A DNA stretch of 64,000 nt from Burkholderia stabilis (GCF_001742165.1 NZ_CP016443.1:2418001-2482000); one strand, 5' to 3'; shown: positions 7,528 to 17,071, counted from the stretch's first letter. A program made the numbers and translations. Notes: generated from the sequence alone by a model not told the origin.

Positions 7528-8886
7528 TCAGTGCAGCTTGATCGACGGCTGGTTGCGGCTTTGCAGCCAGTGGCTCAGCGACTGGAACAGCGCGCGCTTC
7601 AGTCCGACCACGCTGAACAGGTGCTTGCGGTACAGGAACTTGTACAGGCCGATCGCGGCAAGCCCGTCGACGATCAGCGAGCGCGAACGCGCGCCGACGT
7701 CGGCCTGATACACGGCGCCGGCCTGCCCGAGCGACACGACGGTGCCCGCATCGCGGAACGTGAAGCCGGCCACCGGCTTGCCGGCGACGCGGCGCGCGAA
7801 TGCGTTGACCAGATACACGGCCTGCTGGTGCGCGACCTGCGCGCGCGGCGGCAGGAAGCCGCTCGCGCCGGCCGACGGGCATGCGGCGCAGTCGCCGAAC
7901 GCATACACGTGCGGATCGTCGGGCGTCTGCAGCGTGTCGGTCACGATCACCTGGTTCGAGCGGTTGAGCGCGATGTCACCGATTTCCCGCAGGATCGCAG
8001 GTCCCGCGACACCGGCCGCCCAGATCGTGATGTCGCTCGCGAGCCGCTCGCCCGTCGCGGTCGTCACGGCGTCCGCGCCGACTTCCGCCACGCGCGTGTC
8101 CGTCAGCACGTCGACGTTCAGCGCGCGAAGCTGCGCATGCATCTTCCCGGACAGCCGCTCGTCGAGCGCCGGCAGGATGCGCGGGCCGCCTTCGATCAGC
8201 CGGATATGCACGTCGCGCGCGGACACCAGCGCCTTGAAGCGGTACGTCGTCAGTTGCTGGATCGCGTGCCGCAGCGCGGCGGCCAGCTCGACGCCTGTCG
8301 CGCCCGCGCCGATCACGTTGATGCAGATCGGCGCCGCGCGCCGCGCCGGATGCTGCTCGGCCAGGTGATTCGCCTTCGTGCACGCCGCGAGGAACTTGCG
8401 GCGGAAATCCTCGGCCTGGTCGAGGTTTTCGAGCGGCAGCGCATGGCGTGCCGCGCCGGGCACGTTGAAGAAGTTCGTCACGCTGCCGACCGCCAGCACG
8501 AGATCGTCATAGGCGAGCTCGCGCTGCGGCAGGATTTCGGTGCCGTCCGCGTCCTGCACGGCCGCGATCGTCGCCGTGCGTGCGGCGCGGTCGACCCGTT
8601 GCAGCGCACCCTGCACGAAGCGGAAGCCGTGGCGCTTCGCCTGCGCCGCGTATTCGATCGTGTGCGATGCCGGGTCGCGATGGCCCGATGCGGCTTCGTG
8701 CAGCAGCGGCTTCCAGAAGTGCGTCGGGTAGCGGTCGACGAGCACGACTTCGGCTTGCCCGCGGCGTCCGACCGTATCGCCGAGGCGCGTGGCGAGCTGC
8801 AGGCCGCCGGCGCCGCCGCCGACGATCACGATGCGCGGCATGCGCGGTGCGCGGTCCGTTGCAAGGTTGGGCGTGATGTTGTCCAT
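7528..8886 (-). CDS. ndh: type II NADH dehydrogenase (NAD(P)/FAD-dependent oxidoreductase)
   Basis: 452 residues with two Rossmann folds: VIVGGGAGGLQLATRLGD for FAD near residue 20, and NVIGAGATGVELAAAL for NADH near residue 190, then YAFGDCAA, which binds the FAD ribityl/phosphate. The C-terminal hydrophobic/basic segment (LYKFLYRKHLFSVVGLKRAL) is the membrane anchor of NDH-2 enzymes. These pass electrons from NADH to quinone without pumping protons. GGGAG precedes the ATG. The gene is divergent from a LysR regulator and has its own terminator, so it forms a single-gene transcript. Confidence 0.92.
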   Translation of the reverse strand: MDNITPNLATDRAPRMPRIVIVGGGAGGLQLATRLGDTVGRRGQAEVVLVDRYPTHFWKPLLHEAASGHRDPASHTIEYAAQAKRHGFRFVQGALQRVDRAARTATIAAVQDADGTEILPQRELAYDDLVLAVGSVTNFFNVPGAARHALPLENLDQAEDFRRKFLAACTKANHLAEQHPARRAAPICINVIGAGATGVELAAALRHAIQQLTTYRFKALVSARDVHIRLIEGGPRILPALDERLSGKMHAQLRALNVDVLTDTRVAEVGADAVTTATGERLASDITIWAAGVAGPAILREIGDIALNRSNQVIVTDTLQTPDDPHVYAFGDCAACPSAGASGFLPPRAQVAHQQAVYLVNAFARRVAGKPVAGFTFRDAGTVVSLGQAGAVYQADVGARSRSLIVDGLAAIGLYKFLYRKHLFSVVGLKRALFQSLSHWLQSRNQPSIKLH

Positions 8887-8965
8887 ATTGGGCTCCCGCT
8901 GATGACGATTCGGATGACATTGCTCAAGAACCGACGATATAGTTTCGAACCCACTCGAACAATTT

Positions 8966-8988
8966 AATGTTTATAAGCGACTCATATG
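8966..8988. promoter_or_regulatory. promoter motif shared with 7292-7314, copy 2
   Basis: This copy overlaps the start codon of the LysR gene (8986) and faces the ndh start 80 bases away. It matches the copy at 7292-7314 at 19 of 23 positions. A site covering its own start would suit LysR autorepression. Confidence 0.5.
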
Positions 8989-9939
8989 TATTCACTTATA
9001 GGAAAGACCGCGACGTTCCGGCAATTGAAGGCGCTGGACATGATTGCGCGGCTCGGCAGCGTGTCGCGCGCGGCCGAGGAGCTGAACCTGACGCAGCCGG
9101 CCGTGTCGCTGCAGGTTCGCCTGCTCGAGGAGGCGGTGGGCGCCGCATTGCTGCAACGGGTGGGGCGCGGCGTGCAACTGACCGCGGCCGGCGAGATCGT
9201 GTCGCGTTATGCGCGCGAGATCCTGCATCTGTGGAGCGAGGCCGGCGACGAAGTCGCGGCGTTGACCGGCGATCTGGGCGGTACGCTGCGGATCGGCGCG
9301 ATCACGACGGCCGAGTACCTGATCCCGCCGCTGCTCGTCAAATTCACCGCGACGCGCCCGCATGTGAAGACGTACTTCAAGGTCGGCAACCGCGACGACA
9401 TCATCCGCATGCTCGCGACGCATGAAATCGATCTCGCGGTGATGGGCAGCGCGCCGAAGGAGCTGCGCACGCACGCGGTCGAGTTCGCGAAGCATCCGAT
9501 GGTGTTCGTCGCGGCGCCCGGCCATCCGCTGATGCAGCGCAAGCGGATCTCGCTGAAGGATCTCGAATCCGCACACCTGCTCGTGCGCGAACGCGGCGCA
9601 GGCACGCGTTCGACGGTCGAGAACCTGTTCAAGACGTCCGGCTACCGCTTCCATGTGGGGTCCGAATTGTCGAGTAACGAGGCGATCAAGCAGATGGCCG
9701 AAGCAGGGCTCGGCATCGCGTTCCTGTCGTTGCACGCGTGTGCACTCGAACTGCGCACGGGGCTGCTCGGGCAACTGCCGTTTCCCGGCAACCCGATCGA
9801 GCGCGAATGGTATGTGGTCACGCTTGCCGACCGCCGGATCTCGCAGGTGACGGGGCTGTTCCGCGACTTCCTGATCAAGCAGGGTGCGCCGGTGATCGAC
9901 GGCGCGACGGTGGCGCCGCACGATCGGCGGCGCAAGTAG
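8986..9939 (+). CDS. LysR family transcriptional regulator (CbbR/CysB-like)
   Basis: 317 residues. The winged helix-turn-helix occupies about residues 10-70 (LGSVSRAAEELNLTQPAVSL, then LEEAVGAALLQRVGRGVQLT), followed by the two-lobed effector domain (GTLRIGAITTAEYLIPPLL). The protein resembles the CbbR branch, which senses metabolites linked to carbon and redox status; the ligand here is unknown. It is divergent from ndh with 99 bases between starts, so ndh is the likely target. No strong ribosome site is visible before the ATG. Confidence 0.9.
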   Translation: MYSLIGKTATFRQLKALDMIARLGSVSRAAEELNLTQPAVSLQVRLLEEAVGAALLQRVGRGVQLTAAGEIVSRYAREILHLWSEAGDEVAALTGDLGGTLRIGAITTAEYLIPPLLVKFTATRPHVKTYFKVGNRDDIIRMLATHEIDLAVMGSAPKELRTHAVEFAKHPMVFVAAPGHPLMQRKRISLKDLESAHLLVRERGAGTRSTVENLFKTSGYRFHVGSELSSNEAIKQMAEAGLGIAFLSLHACALELRTGLLGQLPFPGNPIEREWYVVTLADRRISQVTGLFRDFLIKQGAPVIDGATVAPHDRRRK

Positions 9940-9993
9940 GCACACGTCGGTCGACGTCGGCGCAAGCGGACGGATGCCGCTCGCGCCGGCCGG

Positions 9994-10191
9994 TCAGACG
10001 AGCCCGAAATCGTCGTTGCTGTCGGGAATCGATGCGAGCAACCGTTCGAGCCGGTGCCAGCCGATCACGCGCAGGCACCATTCGGCGACGGCGGACCGAG
10101 CGCCACCGGCGCGGGACGGGGATTGGCGGCGAGCGGCGCCGGACGGCGGCAAGGCGGCGATTGCCGCGCATTGCGGGCAGGAATGGGGCAT
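9994..10191 (-). CDS. small hypothetical protein with CxxC motif
   Basis: 65 residues starting at the ATG at 10191, preceded by GGAG six bases away, which supports translation. The protein begins MPHSCPQCAAI, so a CxxC pair sits near the N-terminus, then a basic linker, then a short helical part (AVAEWCLRVIGWHRLERLLA). It may bind a metal or be a redox peptide. No family is recognised. It is convergent with the LysR gene that ends at 9939. Confidence 0.6.
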   Translation of the reverse strand: MPHSCPQCAAIAALPPSGAARRQSPSRAGGARSAVAEWCLRVIGWHRLERLLASIPDSNDDFGLV

Positions 10192-10382
10192 GACGGGCTC
10201 CGTAGGTGTCGGATGGCGCAATCGTAGGCGGCCCGGTGCCCGCCGGCGCTCACGTAAGGATCGGCCTGAGCAGAAACGGATGATCTTTTCCGCCGGCCCG
10301 GATCAGGCCCCCGCAGCCCCGGCACGCGGGCGGAAAACGCGTCACAATGCGCGTTCGACACACGATCTGGTGGAGCCCAGCC

Positions 10383-11300
10383 ATGAGCGACCCGATTCTC
10401 GCCGCGCCGCCTGACAACGGCCTGCCGGTCAGCCTGCGTTCCAGCCGCGGGCTCGGCTGGCGCGGCTTCGGCGCGGCGCTGCTCGACATTCGTGCCGGCA
10501 CGTACCGGATTCCGGCGGCCGACCATCACCGCATCGGCGTGCATATCGGCGGGCCTGTTCGTGCGGACTGCGTGTGCGACGGCGAACGCGTGTCGCGCAT
10601 CCAGGCGCACGGCGACGTCGACGTGATTCCGGCCGGCGTGCCCGGCCAGTGGACCGACAGCGCCGACTGCCGGATCCTGCACATCATGCTCAGCGATACG
10701 TTCGTGCGGCGGACCTTCGAGCATCTCGAACTGAAGCCGTCGCAGGCGCAGATCCGCCGCCGGCTGCAGGTGCGCGATCCGCGCATGCAGCACATCGCGT
10801 GGGCGATGGCCGCCGAACTCGAAGCCGACGACGCATCGGATCCTCTTTACGCAGAAAGCCTGTGCACGGCGCTCGTCGCACGGCTGGTCGACAGCCAGCC
10901 GGCGTTCCGCGAGCGCCGGCGCGTGCTCGCACCGAAAGCGGCGGCGCGCGTGATCGACTACGTCGAAGCGAACCTCGACCGGCGCCTGACGCTGGCCGAA
11001 CTCGCGGCGCTCGTGTCGATCAGCGTGCCGCATTTCAAGGTGTTGTTCCGCGAAACGCTCGGGATGCCCGTGCACCAGTACGTCGTGCGGCGCCGGGTCG
11101 AGCGCGCGAAGGCGCTGCTGCTCGAGGGGCGGCTCAGTATTAGCCAGATCGCGCTCGAAGCCGGGTTCGCGCACCAGAGCCACATGGCGAACTGGATGAA
11201 CCGCGTGCTCGGCGCGACGCCGACGGAGATCGTGCGGTCGGGTGCGCGGGGCGGGCTGCGGCTCGCGTATGACGGCGATGGAAGCGGGAGTGATGCATAA
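10383..11300 (+). CDS. AraC family transcriptional regulator
   Basis: 305 residues with a cupin-like N-terminal half (RIGVHIGGPVRADCVCDGE, then GDVDVIPAGVPGQW) and a C-terminal AraC DNA-binding domain (LTLAELAALVSISVPHFKVL, then ISQIALEAGFAHQSHMANWM). GGTGGAG lies 9 bases before the ATG. No target is obvious: the next gene downstream is an accessory-looking nuclease after nearly 700 bases, and the small gene upstream is divergent, 191 bases away. The effector is unknown. Confidence 0.88.
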   Translation: MSDPILAAPPDNGLPVSLRSSRGLGWRGFGAALLDIRAGTYRIPAADHHRIGVHIGGPVRADCVCDGERVSRIQAHGDVDVIPAGVPGQWTDSADCRILHIMLSDTFVRRTFEHLELKPSQAQIRRRLQVRDPRMQHIAWAMAAELEADDASDPLYAESLCTALVARLVDSQPAFRERRRVLAPKAAARVIDYVEANLDRRLTLAELAALVSISVPHFKVLFRETLGMPVHQYVVRRRVERAKALLLEGRLSISQIALEAGFAHQSHMANWMNRVLGATPTEIVRSGARGGLRLAYDGDGSGSDA

Positions 11301-11881
11301 CGGAGCAATGACATCGCGCCGGATGTGCGCGCAGTGTCCGATCCGCTCGTTGGCAGACTGAAGGAACGAGTTTGAAAATCAGCGAGCCAGCGAATTCGAC
11401 GGTTCCAAGCGCCTGAAGCACGACGAAACGATTCGTCACTATCCGGCGCGAGTATTCGACGATAGGGGGCGTGCCCAATCCTGATTGCTTCTGTCCACGC
11501 GTCGATTCGCAGCGCTCCCAAGTCAGGACAATTTGGAAACTGGCCTACGGGCAATTGCGTACCGGTCGGACAGGCGATGCTGTCTGTCCTGCATGGCCAG
11601 CCCGCCTCGCATGCTCGCCCGGATTCCAGGCTCCGCTGCAGCCGTGCCCCACAATCATTTTCTGATTGTGGAGGGTCGAGAAGCAGGGTTTCGATCGACC
11701 GAACAAGGGGCACGCTTCGTATGGGCGACTACGTAGGCCGCGTGTTGAATCCGATTCTGCTGCGTGTCGTTGGGCGAGCGGGCAGTTGCACGGGGGTGCT
11801 GATTTAGCGGCTTTCGCGGGTTTGCTTATTGGGTGTGGGATGCGTTACGGTGATGCTTTCGTTTTGTAAGCAACGCCAATC
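11301..11881. other. non-coding, accessory-looking region
   Basis: No gene is supported. All frames are short and without recognisable protein features. Base composition becomes less GC-rich from about 11640 toward the YhcG gene, which suggests the left part of an acquired segment. One perfect 9-bp inverted repeat is present at 11649-11671. Confidence 0.5.
11649..11671. repeat. 9-bp perfect inverted repeat (hairpin)
   Basis: CCACAATCA at 11649-11657 and TGATTGTGG at 11663-11671 pair perfectly around TTTTC. No T-run follows on either strand, so it is not a classical terminator. It may be an operator or the relic of an element end. Confidence 0.4.
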
Positions 11882-11977
11882 ATGAATAAGCAGGAACCGA
11901 TCAGCGCGATGACCGCAGCGAAAACTCCGAAAGCCACCGCCAACAAGGCATTCAAGGGTGTGGTGAACGCCTCATGA
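11882..11977 (+). CDS. 31-residue ORF overlapping the YhcG start
   Basis: MNKQEPISAMTAAKTPKATA begins this lysine- and alanine-rich 31-residue frame. Its TGA overlaps the ATG of the YhcG gene (ATGA), an arrangement typical of translational coupling. No ribosome site or homologue is recognised, and an in-frame stop lies 15 bases upstream, so it is either a tiny leader or chance. Confidence 0.25.
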   Translation: MNKQEPISAMTAAKTPKATANKAFKGVVNAS

Positions 11978-13131
11978 TGAATCAAGACGTTCCGCAGACA
12001 GCCTATGCGGGGCTGCACCGTGAGATCGCGGGCGTTGTGGAGTCCACGCGCGCAGCTGCGGCTCGCAGCGTCAATGCATTGATGACGGCGACTTACTGGG
12101 AAATTGGTCGGCGAATTGTCGAGTTCGAGCAAGGTGGCGCGGGCAGGGCCACGTACGGCGAGGCCCTGATCAAGCGCCTCGGCACTGATCTATCGCAGCG
12201 CTTCGGCCGCGGTTTTGGCTGGCGGAATCTTGCGCAGATGCGTGCCTTTTTCCTCGCCTGGCCTGCCGAGCTGATTTTGCAGACGCTGTCTGCAAAATCG
12301 CTTGAGTCATGGATTGTGCGGACACCATCTGCAAAATCGGCCGAGCGCATGGCTGCCGACCACCCTATACGGCATATTCCAGGCCCGGAAGTTCTCGCGC
12401 AGGCCTTCCCCTTGCCTTGGTCTGCATACGTGCGCCTGCTTTCCGTGAAGACGGTTGATGCCCGTGCGTTCTATGAGGCCGAGGCGTTACGCGAAGGCTG
12501 GTCGGTGCGTCAGCTCGATCGACAAATTGGCAGTCAGCTATACGAGCGACTGGCGCTGTCGCACAACAAGGCTGCGCTCCTGGGCAAAGCGTCTGACGTT
12601 CAGAAGGGGGATCTCCTCACGCCGGAAGAAGCGATCCGCGATCCGTTCGTCCTCGAGTTTCTCGATATGAAAGACGAGTACTCCGAGTCGGATCTGGAGG
12701 CAGCCTTGATCCAGCGCCTCGCCGATTTCTTGCTGGAGCTCGGCGACGACTTTGCCTTCATTGGGCGGCAGCGGCGCCTGAGAATCGATGACGTGTGGTT
12801 TCGGGTCGATCTGGTGTTCTTTCATCGTCGGTTGCGATGCCTGCTGATTATTGATTTGAAGGTCGGGCGCTTCAGCTATGCAGACGCGGGCCAAATGCAT
12901 CTGTATCTGAACTACGCTCGCGAGCATTGGACCAAGCCCGGAGAAAATCCGCCGGTGGGCCTGATCCTGTGTGCTGAAAAAGGCGCTGCGGAGGCACATT
13001 ACGCGCTGGACAACTTGCCAAACAAGGTGCTTGCCGCTGAATATCAAATGGTGTTGCCGGACGAAGCTACCTTTGTGAGGGAGTTGGACCGCACCCGTGT
13101 CGAGCTCGAGCGACGTGGCCGCGGCAAGTGA
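11974..13131 (+). CDS. YhcG / DUF1016 family PDDEXK nuclease domain protein
   Basis: 385 residues. The N-terminal region (YWEIGRRIVEFEQGG, GRGFGWRNLAQMRAFF) and the C-terminal nuclease domain (DFAFIGRQRRL, then VDLVFFHRRLRCLLIIDLKV and AGQMHLYLNY) are diagnostic of the DUF1016/YhcG family, with the D...DLK residues of the PD-(D/E)XK core visible. Members often sit beside type I restriction genes or on mobile DNA; no restriction genes are present here. Residues 107-132 hold an approximate repeat (LSAKSLESWIVRTPSAKSAE). Codon use is less GC-rich than in neighbours, which fits horizontal acquisition. Confidence 0.85.
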   Translation: MMNQDVPQTAYAGLHREIAGVVESTRAAAARSVNALMTATYWEIGRRIVEFEQGGAGRATYGEALIKRLGTDLSQRFGRGFGWRNLAQMRAFFLAWPAELILQTLSAKSLESWIVRTPSAKSAERMAADHPIRHIPGPEVLAQAFPLPWSAYVRLLSVKTVDARAFYEAEALREGWSVRQLDRQIGSQLYERLALSHNKAALLGKASDVQKGDLLTPEEAIRDPFVLEFLDMKDEYSESDLEAALIQRLADFLLELGDDFAFIGRQRRLRIDDVWFRVDLVFFHRRLRCLLIIDLKVGRFSYADAGQMHLYLNYAREHWTKPGENPPVGLILCAEKGAAEAHYALDNLPNKVLAAEYQMVLPDEATFVRELDRTRVELERRGRGK

Positions 13132-13414
13132 CACTGCGATGCGAACACGGGACGAACGATGCCTTGTTCGCGAGTGACCGAGGTCGAGGCGCTTGCTGAA
13201 CGCGGCGGCCTAGTTATTTCTAGTATCCAGTCGATCGCCGGGATCGCTCTTTGGCAAACCCTGGCCTTTGAAGGGACGGTCGACGCAACGCACAACATGC
13301 ATCGCAGCCGCCACTCAATCCGTCATCCTTTCCTGCTCGATTCATCCCTCCCTGCGCGCCATTCCGGCCGCGCATGCCGACAATCACCTCACCTTCATCC
13401 CCCAGGAGCGGATC

Positions 13415-14302
13415 GTGTTCGTGATCTTCGGTGCATCAGGCAATGTCGGTTTGTCGACCGTGACGACCTTGCGTAACGCAGGCCATCCCGTGCGCGCGGT
13501 GCTGCGCGATACACGCCATCGTGAGCGCTTCGCGCAGCTCGGCTGCGACGTGGCGATCGCGGAATTGACGGATGCAAACGCGGTCGCGGCGGCGATCGAC
13601 GGCGCGCGTGCCGTGCAGTTGCTGTGCCCGGTGCCCGTCGCCGACTCAGATCCGGCCGCGACGATGACGCGGACGATCGACATCGCGACCGCCGCGCTCG
13701 CCGCGAACCCGCCGCCGGCTTTGCTCGCGCTGTCGGACTACGGCGCCGAGCGCGACGGCAATACGGGCATCACGCGTCTCTTCCATCATTTCGAAGCGCG
13801 GCTGAAGGCGATCCCGACGCAGCTGACGCTGCTGCGCTCGGCCGAGCATCTGCAGAACTGGGCGCGCGTGCTGCCCGTCGCGCTCGGCACCGGTGTGCTG
13901 CCGAGCTTTCATCATCCGGTGGCCAAGGTGTTTCCGACCGTCTGGGCGCCCGATGTGGGCGTCGCTGCCGCGCGGCTGCTGCTCGATGCGCCGGAAGGCG
14001 GCAGCGAGCCGCGCATCGTCAGCATCGAAGGGCCGCGGCGGGTGAGCGTGGTGGCGATCGCCGATACGCTCGGCGCAGCGGCCGGCCGCGCGATCGTCGC
14101 GCACGAGCTGCCGCGCGACACGTGGGTGGCAACGCTGCTGCGCGCGGGGCTGAGCGAACGCCATGCGCAACTGATCGTCGATCTCTACGACGTGCACAAC
14201 GCGGGGCAGATCGATGTGGAGGACGGCGTGTCGGAGCGGCTTTACGGCACGACAACGCTGACGGATGCGCTCGCGCAACTCGTCAGCCGGCACGCGCGGT
14301 GA
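13415..14302 (+). CDS. NmrA/NAD(P)-binding family protein
   Basis: 295 residues beginning with a Rossmann motif (VIFGASGNVGLSTVTTL) and continuing as an atypical short-chain dehydrogenase of the NmrA-like type, with YGAERDGNTG and LRSAEHLQNW in the positions seen in NAD(P)H:quinone reductase and redox-sensor members. The start is GTG at 13415 with CAGGAG six bases before; longer frames upstream contain no conserved sequence. Its role is probably NADP-dependent reduction or redox sensing. No operon partner is evident. It is convergent with the BenE gene, 34 bases apart. Confidence 0.85.
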   Translation: MFVIFGASGNVGLSTVTTLRNAGHPVRAVLRDTRHRERFAQLGCDVAIAELTDANAVAAAIDGARAVQLLCPVPVADSDPAATMTRTIDIATAALAANPPPALLALSDYGAERDGNTGITRLFHHFEARLKAIPTQLTLLRSAEHLQNWARVLPVALGTGVLPSFHHPVAKVFPTVWAPDVGVAAARLLLDAPEGGSEPRIVSIEGPRRVSVVAIADTLGAAAGRAIVAHELPRDTWVATLLRAGLSERHAQLIVDLYDVHNAGQIDVEDGVSERLYGTTTLTDALAQLVSRHAR

Positions 14303-14336
14303 TCGAAGCGGCGGCGAACCGTGCGCACACCGTGCA

Positions 14337-15539
14337 TCACGCTTGCCGCCGCACCTTGTTCAGTACCGCATACGAAAGCGACCCGATCACGATCCCCCAG
14401 AACGCGGAACCGAGCCCGAGCCACGTCATGCCCGACGCGGTCGCGAGGAACGTGATCAACGACGCTTCGCGGTGGTTCTCGTCCTCGAAGATCCCGTGCA
14501 CGTTCGCGCCGATCGCGCCGATCAGCGCAAGCCCCGCGAGGATCGCGACGAACGCTTTCGGCAACGCGAAGAACACCGTGACGATCGTGCCCGCGAAGAG
14601 CCCGCCGATCAGGTAGAACGCGCCGTTCGCGAGCCCCGCGATGTAGCGCCGGTCCGGATTCTCGTGCGCGTCCTTGCCGGTGCAGAGCGCCGCGGTGATC
14701 GCCGCGACGACGATCGTGATCCCGCCGAAGCACGCGACGACCAGCGACATCACGCTCGTTGCCGTGATGATCGGGCGCGCGGGGGTGTGATAGCCCGATA
14801 CGCGCAGGATCGTCATTCCCGGCAGGAACTGGCCGGTGAGGCTCACGACGACGAGAGGCAGCGCGAGGCTGAGCGTCGTGCCGAGCGTCCATTCGGGCGC
14901 GATGAAGATCGGCCGCGCGATGCTCGGCGACACGTTGCCGAGATGCGTCATCCCGAGCAGCGCCGCGAGCGCGGCGCCGGTCAGCAGCACGAGCACGATG
15001 CTGTAGCGCGGCAGCAGGCGCTTGAAGATCACGTAGGCCGCGATCATCCCGAACGCGAGCGCGGGCTGCGCGGACGCAGCGGCGAATGCATGCGTGCCGA
15101 ACGGCAGCAGGATGCCGGCCATCATCCCGCATGCGATGCCGCGCGGGATGTGGCGCACGAGCCGGTCGAAATAACCGGTCACGCCGATCAGCAGGATGAT
15201 CAGCGCGGCCGTGATGTACGCGCCGACCGCCTGGTTGAGCGTCAGTTGCGGAAACAGGCCGACGAGCAGCGCGGTGCCGGGCGCCGACCATGCGGTGACC
15301 ACCGGCACCTTCAGCTTCCAGCTCGCGAACAGGCCCGATACGCCCGCGCCGATCGAGATCGCCCACACCCACGACGCGACCATCTCGTTCGATGCGTGAG
15401 CGGCCTGCGCGGCCTGGAAGAAGATCGCGAGCGGGCCCGCGTAGGAAATCAGGACCGCGAGAAAGCCCGCGGTGATCGCGGAAACGGACCAGTCGTTGCC
15501 GATCGCGCGGATCGCGCCGGGCGGGGTGTTCGGTTGCAT
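14337..15539 (-). CDS. benE: BenE family benzoate/H+ symporter
   Basis: 400 residues with about twelve hydrophobic spans and no long hydrophilic domain. Features of the BenE family include the N-terminal FLAVLISYAGPLAIFFQAAQ region and the central LPLVVVSLTGQFLPGMTILR. Members import benzoate or related aromatic acids with protons. The frame extends upstream without a stop, but the ATG at 15539 starts conserved sequence and the extension is Arg/Pro-rich. No benzoate catabolic genes are nearby, so the true substrate is open. Confidence 0.85.
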   Translation of the reverse strand: MQPNTPPGAIRAIGNDWSVSAITAGFLAVLISYAGPLAIFFQAAQAAHASNEMVASWVWAISIGAGVSGLFASWKLKVPVVTAWSAPGTALLVGLFPQLTLNQAVGAYITAALIILLIGVTGYFDRLVRHIPRGIACGMMAGILLPFGTHAFAAASAQPALAFGMIAAYVIFKRLLPRYSIVLVLLTGAALAALLGMTHLGNVSPSIARPIFIAPEWTLGTTLSLALPLVVVSLTGQFLPGMTILRVSGYHTPARPIITATSVMSLVVACFGGITIVVAAITAALCTGKDAHENPDRRYIAGLANGAFYLIGGLFAGTIVTVFFALPKAFVAILAGLALIGAIGANVHGIFEDENHREASLITFLATASGMTWLGLGSAFWGIVIGSLSYAVLNKVRRQA

Positions 15540-15778
15540 CGTCGTCGGGGAATGTGGCGCGGGGCCGGAGGCAGAGCCGGGGCGAATGATTGTTGGAAGC
15601 CCCGGATGAGCCGCCATTCTGCGCATTGACGATGCAATTGGCAATTCGCCGGCAGGTTGCCGCGCTGTCGGCATTTCGTAAGGTGTTCGCGCCGGAGCGG
15701 GCGGGGCGGCTTGCCGCGGGGCATTGAAACGGCATCGCCGAACCGCGGCGTGACGACGGATTGCGGTGCGCTCGACCG

Positions 15779-16804
15779 TTACGTACTGATCTGCAGAACC
15801 TTGTCGACCGCCGCCACCTTCACCCCGCTGCCTGTCGACAGCGATGCCGTGCCCTGATCGAACGGATGCACGGGCGTATCGGTCGGCGTCCACGCATGGC
15901 GCGTCAGCAGCTCGCGATATCCGCCGCGGATCACGAAGCCGCCGCATTTTTCCGCATACGCGTCGCGCCGCATCCGGTACGCACGCGGCAGGTCGTACCA
16001 CGGCAGCTTCGGCAGGTCGTGATGGACGAGGTGGTAATTGTTGTTCAGGTACAGCAGCCGCATCGCGAAGCCGGCTTCGTTGATCGCGATGCGCGCCTTC
16101 GGATGCCGCGCGGCGCGGTGCTCGTACAGCGAGCGGATCATCGCGAGCGCGTGCGCGGGCCACGTGACGGCGAGCAGGTAGTACCACCACGGCACGCCGA
16201 TCGCCGATTGCAGCCACGCGAGCAGCGCCGCGACGCACGCGATGTGCGTCGCCCACATCGGCAGGTAGCGGCGCTCGCCGCGCCGGAGTTCGGCGAACGC
16301 ATCGGCGAACATCGCGGCGATGGCGAGCGGCGGCCCGACGACGATCCGTCCGACGAAGGTCTTGCGCGCGGCCGTCAGTGCGCGGCGCCAGCGTGGCAGC
16401 CGCGCCCAGCGTTCGCGCGATACGTAGTTCGTTTCCGGATCGACGCCGGGCACGGTCAGGTCTTCGTCGCGATGATGGTCGAGGTGCGTGTCGCGATACA
16501 GCGTGTACGGATACCAGATCGTCAGCGGCGGGTAGCCGAGCAGCTTGTTCAAGCGAGCGGAACGGGTTGGATGGCCGTGCAGCAGCTCGTGCTGCAGCGA
16601 CAGGTGCCACGCGCCGAGCAGGATCAGCGGCGGCGTGGCAGTCGCGAGCGACAGGTGCCGCGCGCGCACGAGCAGCATTACCGCGAGCCAGCCGCCGTAG
16701 ATCGCGGCGATCAGCAGCCAGGTCGGCCATTCGGTGCGGGCAGTGAAGCGGGCGTCGAGCGCGGCAATCGCGCGCGCATGATCGACGTCGAAGTATTCGG
16801 CCAT
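15779..16804 (-). CDS. membrane fatty acid desaturase
   Basis: 341-residue integral membrane protein with the three histidine boxes of acyl desaturases: HELLHG, THLDHH and NYHLVHHD, which hold the di-iron site. It has hydrophobic spans at about residues 30-50, 53-70 and near 175-220. It probably introduces a double bond into membrane phospholipid acyl chains. The start is the ATG at 16804; the upstream frame to 16879 has no conserved features. It is a single gene, divergent from the PhnD-like gene at 17072. Confidence 0.88.
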   Translation of the reverse strand: MAEYFDVDHARAIAALDARFTARTEWPTWLLIAAIYGGWLAVMLLVRARHLSLATATPPLILLGAWHLSLQHELLHGHPTRSARLNKLLGYPPLTIWYPYTLYRDTHLDHHRDEDLTVPGVDPETNYVSRERWARLPRWRRALTAARKTFVGRIVVGPPLAIAAMFADAFAELRRGERRYLPMWATHIACVAALLAWLQSAIGVPWWYYLLAVTWPAHALAMIRSLYEHRAARHPKARIAINEAGFAMRLLYLNNNYHLVHHDLPKLPWYDLPRAYRMRRDAYAEKCGGFVIRGGYRELLTRHAWTPTDTPVHPFDQGTASLSTGSGVKVAAVDKVLQIST

Positions 16805-17071
16805 GGTGCTGAAGCGGGATGGAACGGGCGGCCCGGATGCCCGGGTGTCTCGCGGATCACGGTCGGTCTGCCCCCGCATGACGCGCGGCGGTGATGCGGG
16901 GCAGGCATCGGGACGTTACCGGGATCGCGCGGCATGGCCAACCAAGCGATTCGCATTTGCTTATCGCCGGGCGGCCGATAAGCATTCGGGCTGCCGGGGC
17001 GCGTTCGGCCCCCGTTTGGGTGCGATCGCACCGGGTTCCACGGTGCCGGCGGCGATGCGTAGAATGCGCGC

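Noticed and set aside
11845..12132. minus-strand hydrophobic peptide (AVAFGVFAAVIALIG) opposite the YhcG start
   Set aside because: No ATG start and no ribosome site near the hydrophobic part; probably the antisense of a lysine/alanine-rich stretch. Kept as doubtful rather than annotated.
13159..13476. plus-strand frame between YhcG and the NmrA-like gene
   Set aside because: No ribosome site, no domain, and it overlaps the NmrA start in another frame.
14337..16730. 797-residue minus-strand frame joining desaturase region and BenE
   Set aside because: Only the part from 15539 resembles BenE; the upstream part is a shadow of the desaturase gene in another frame.
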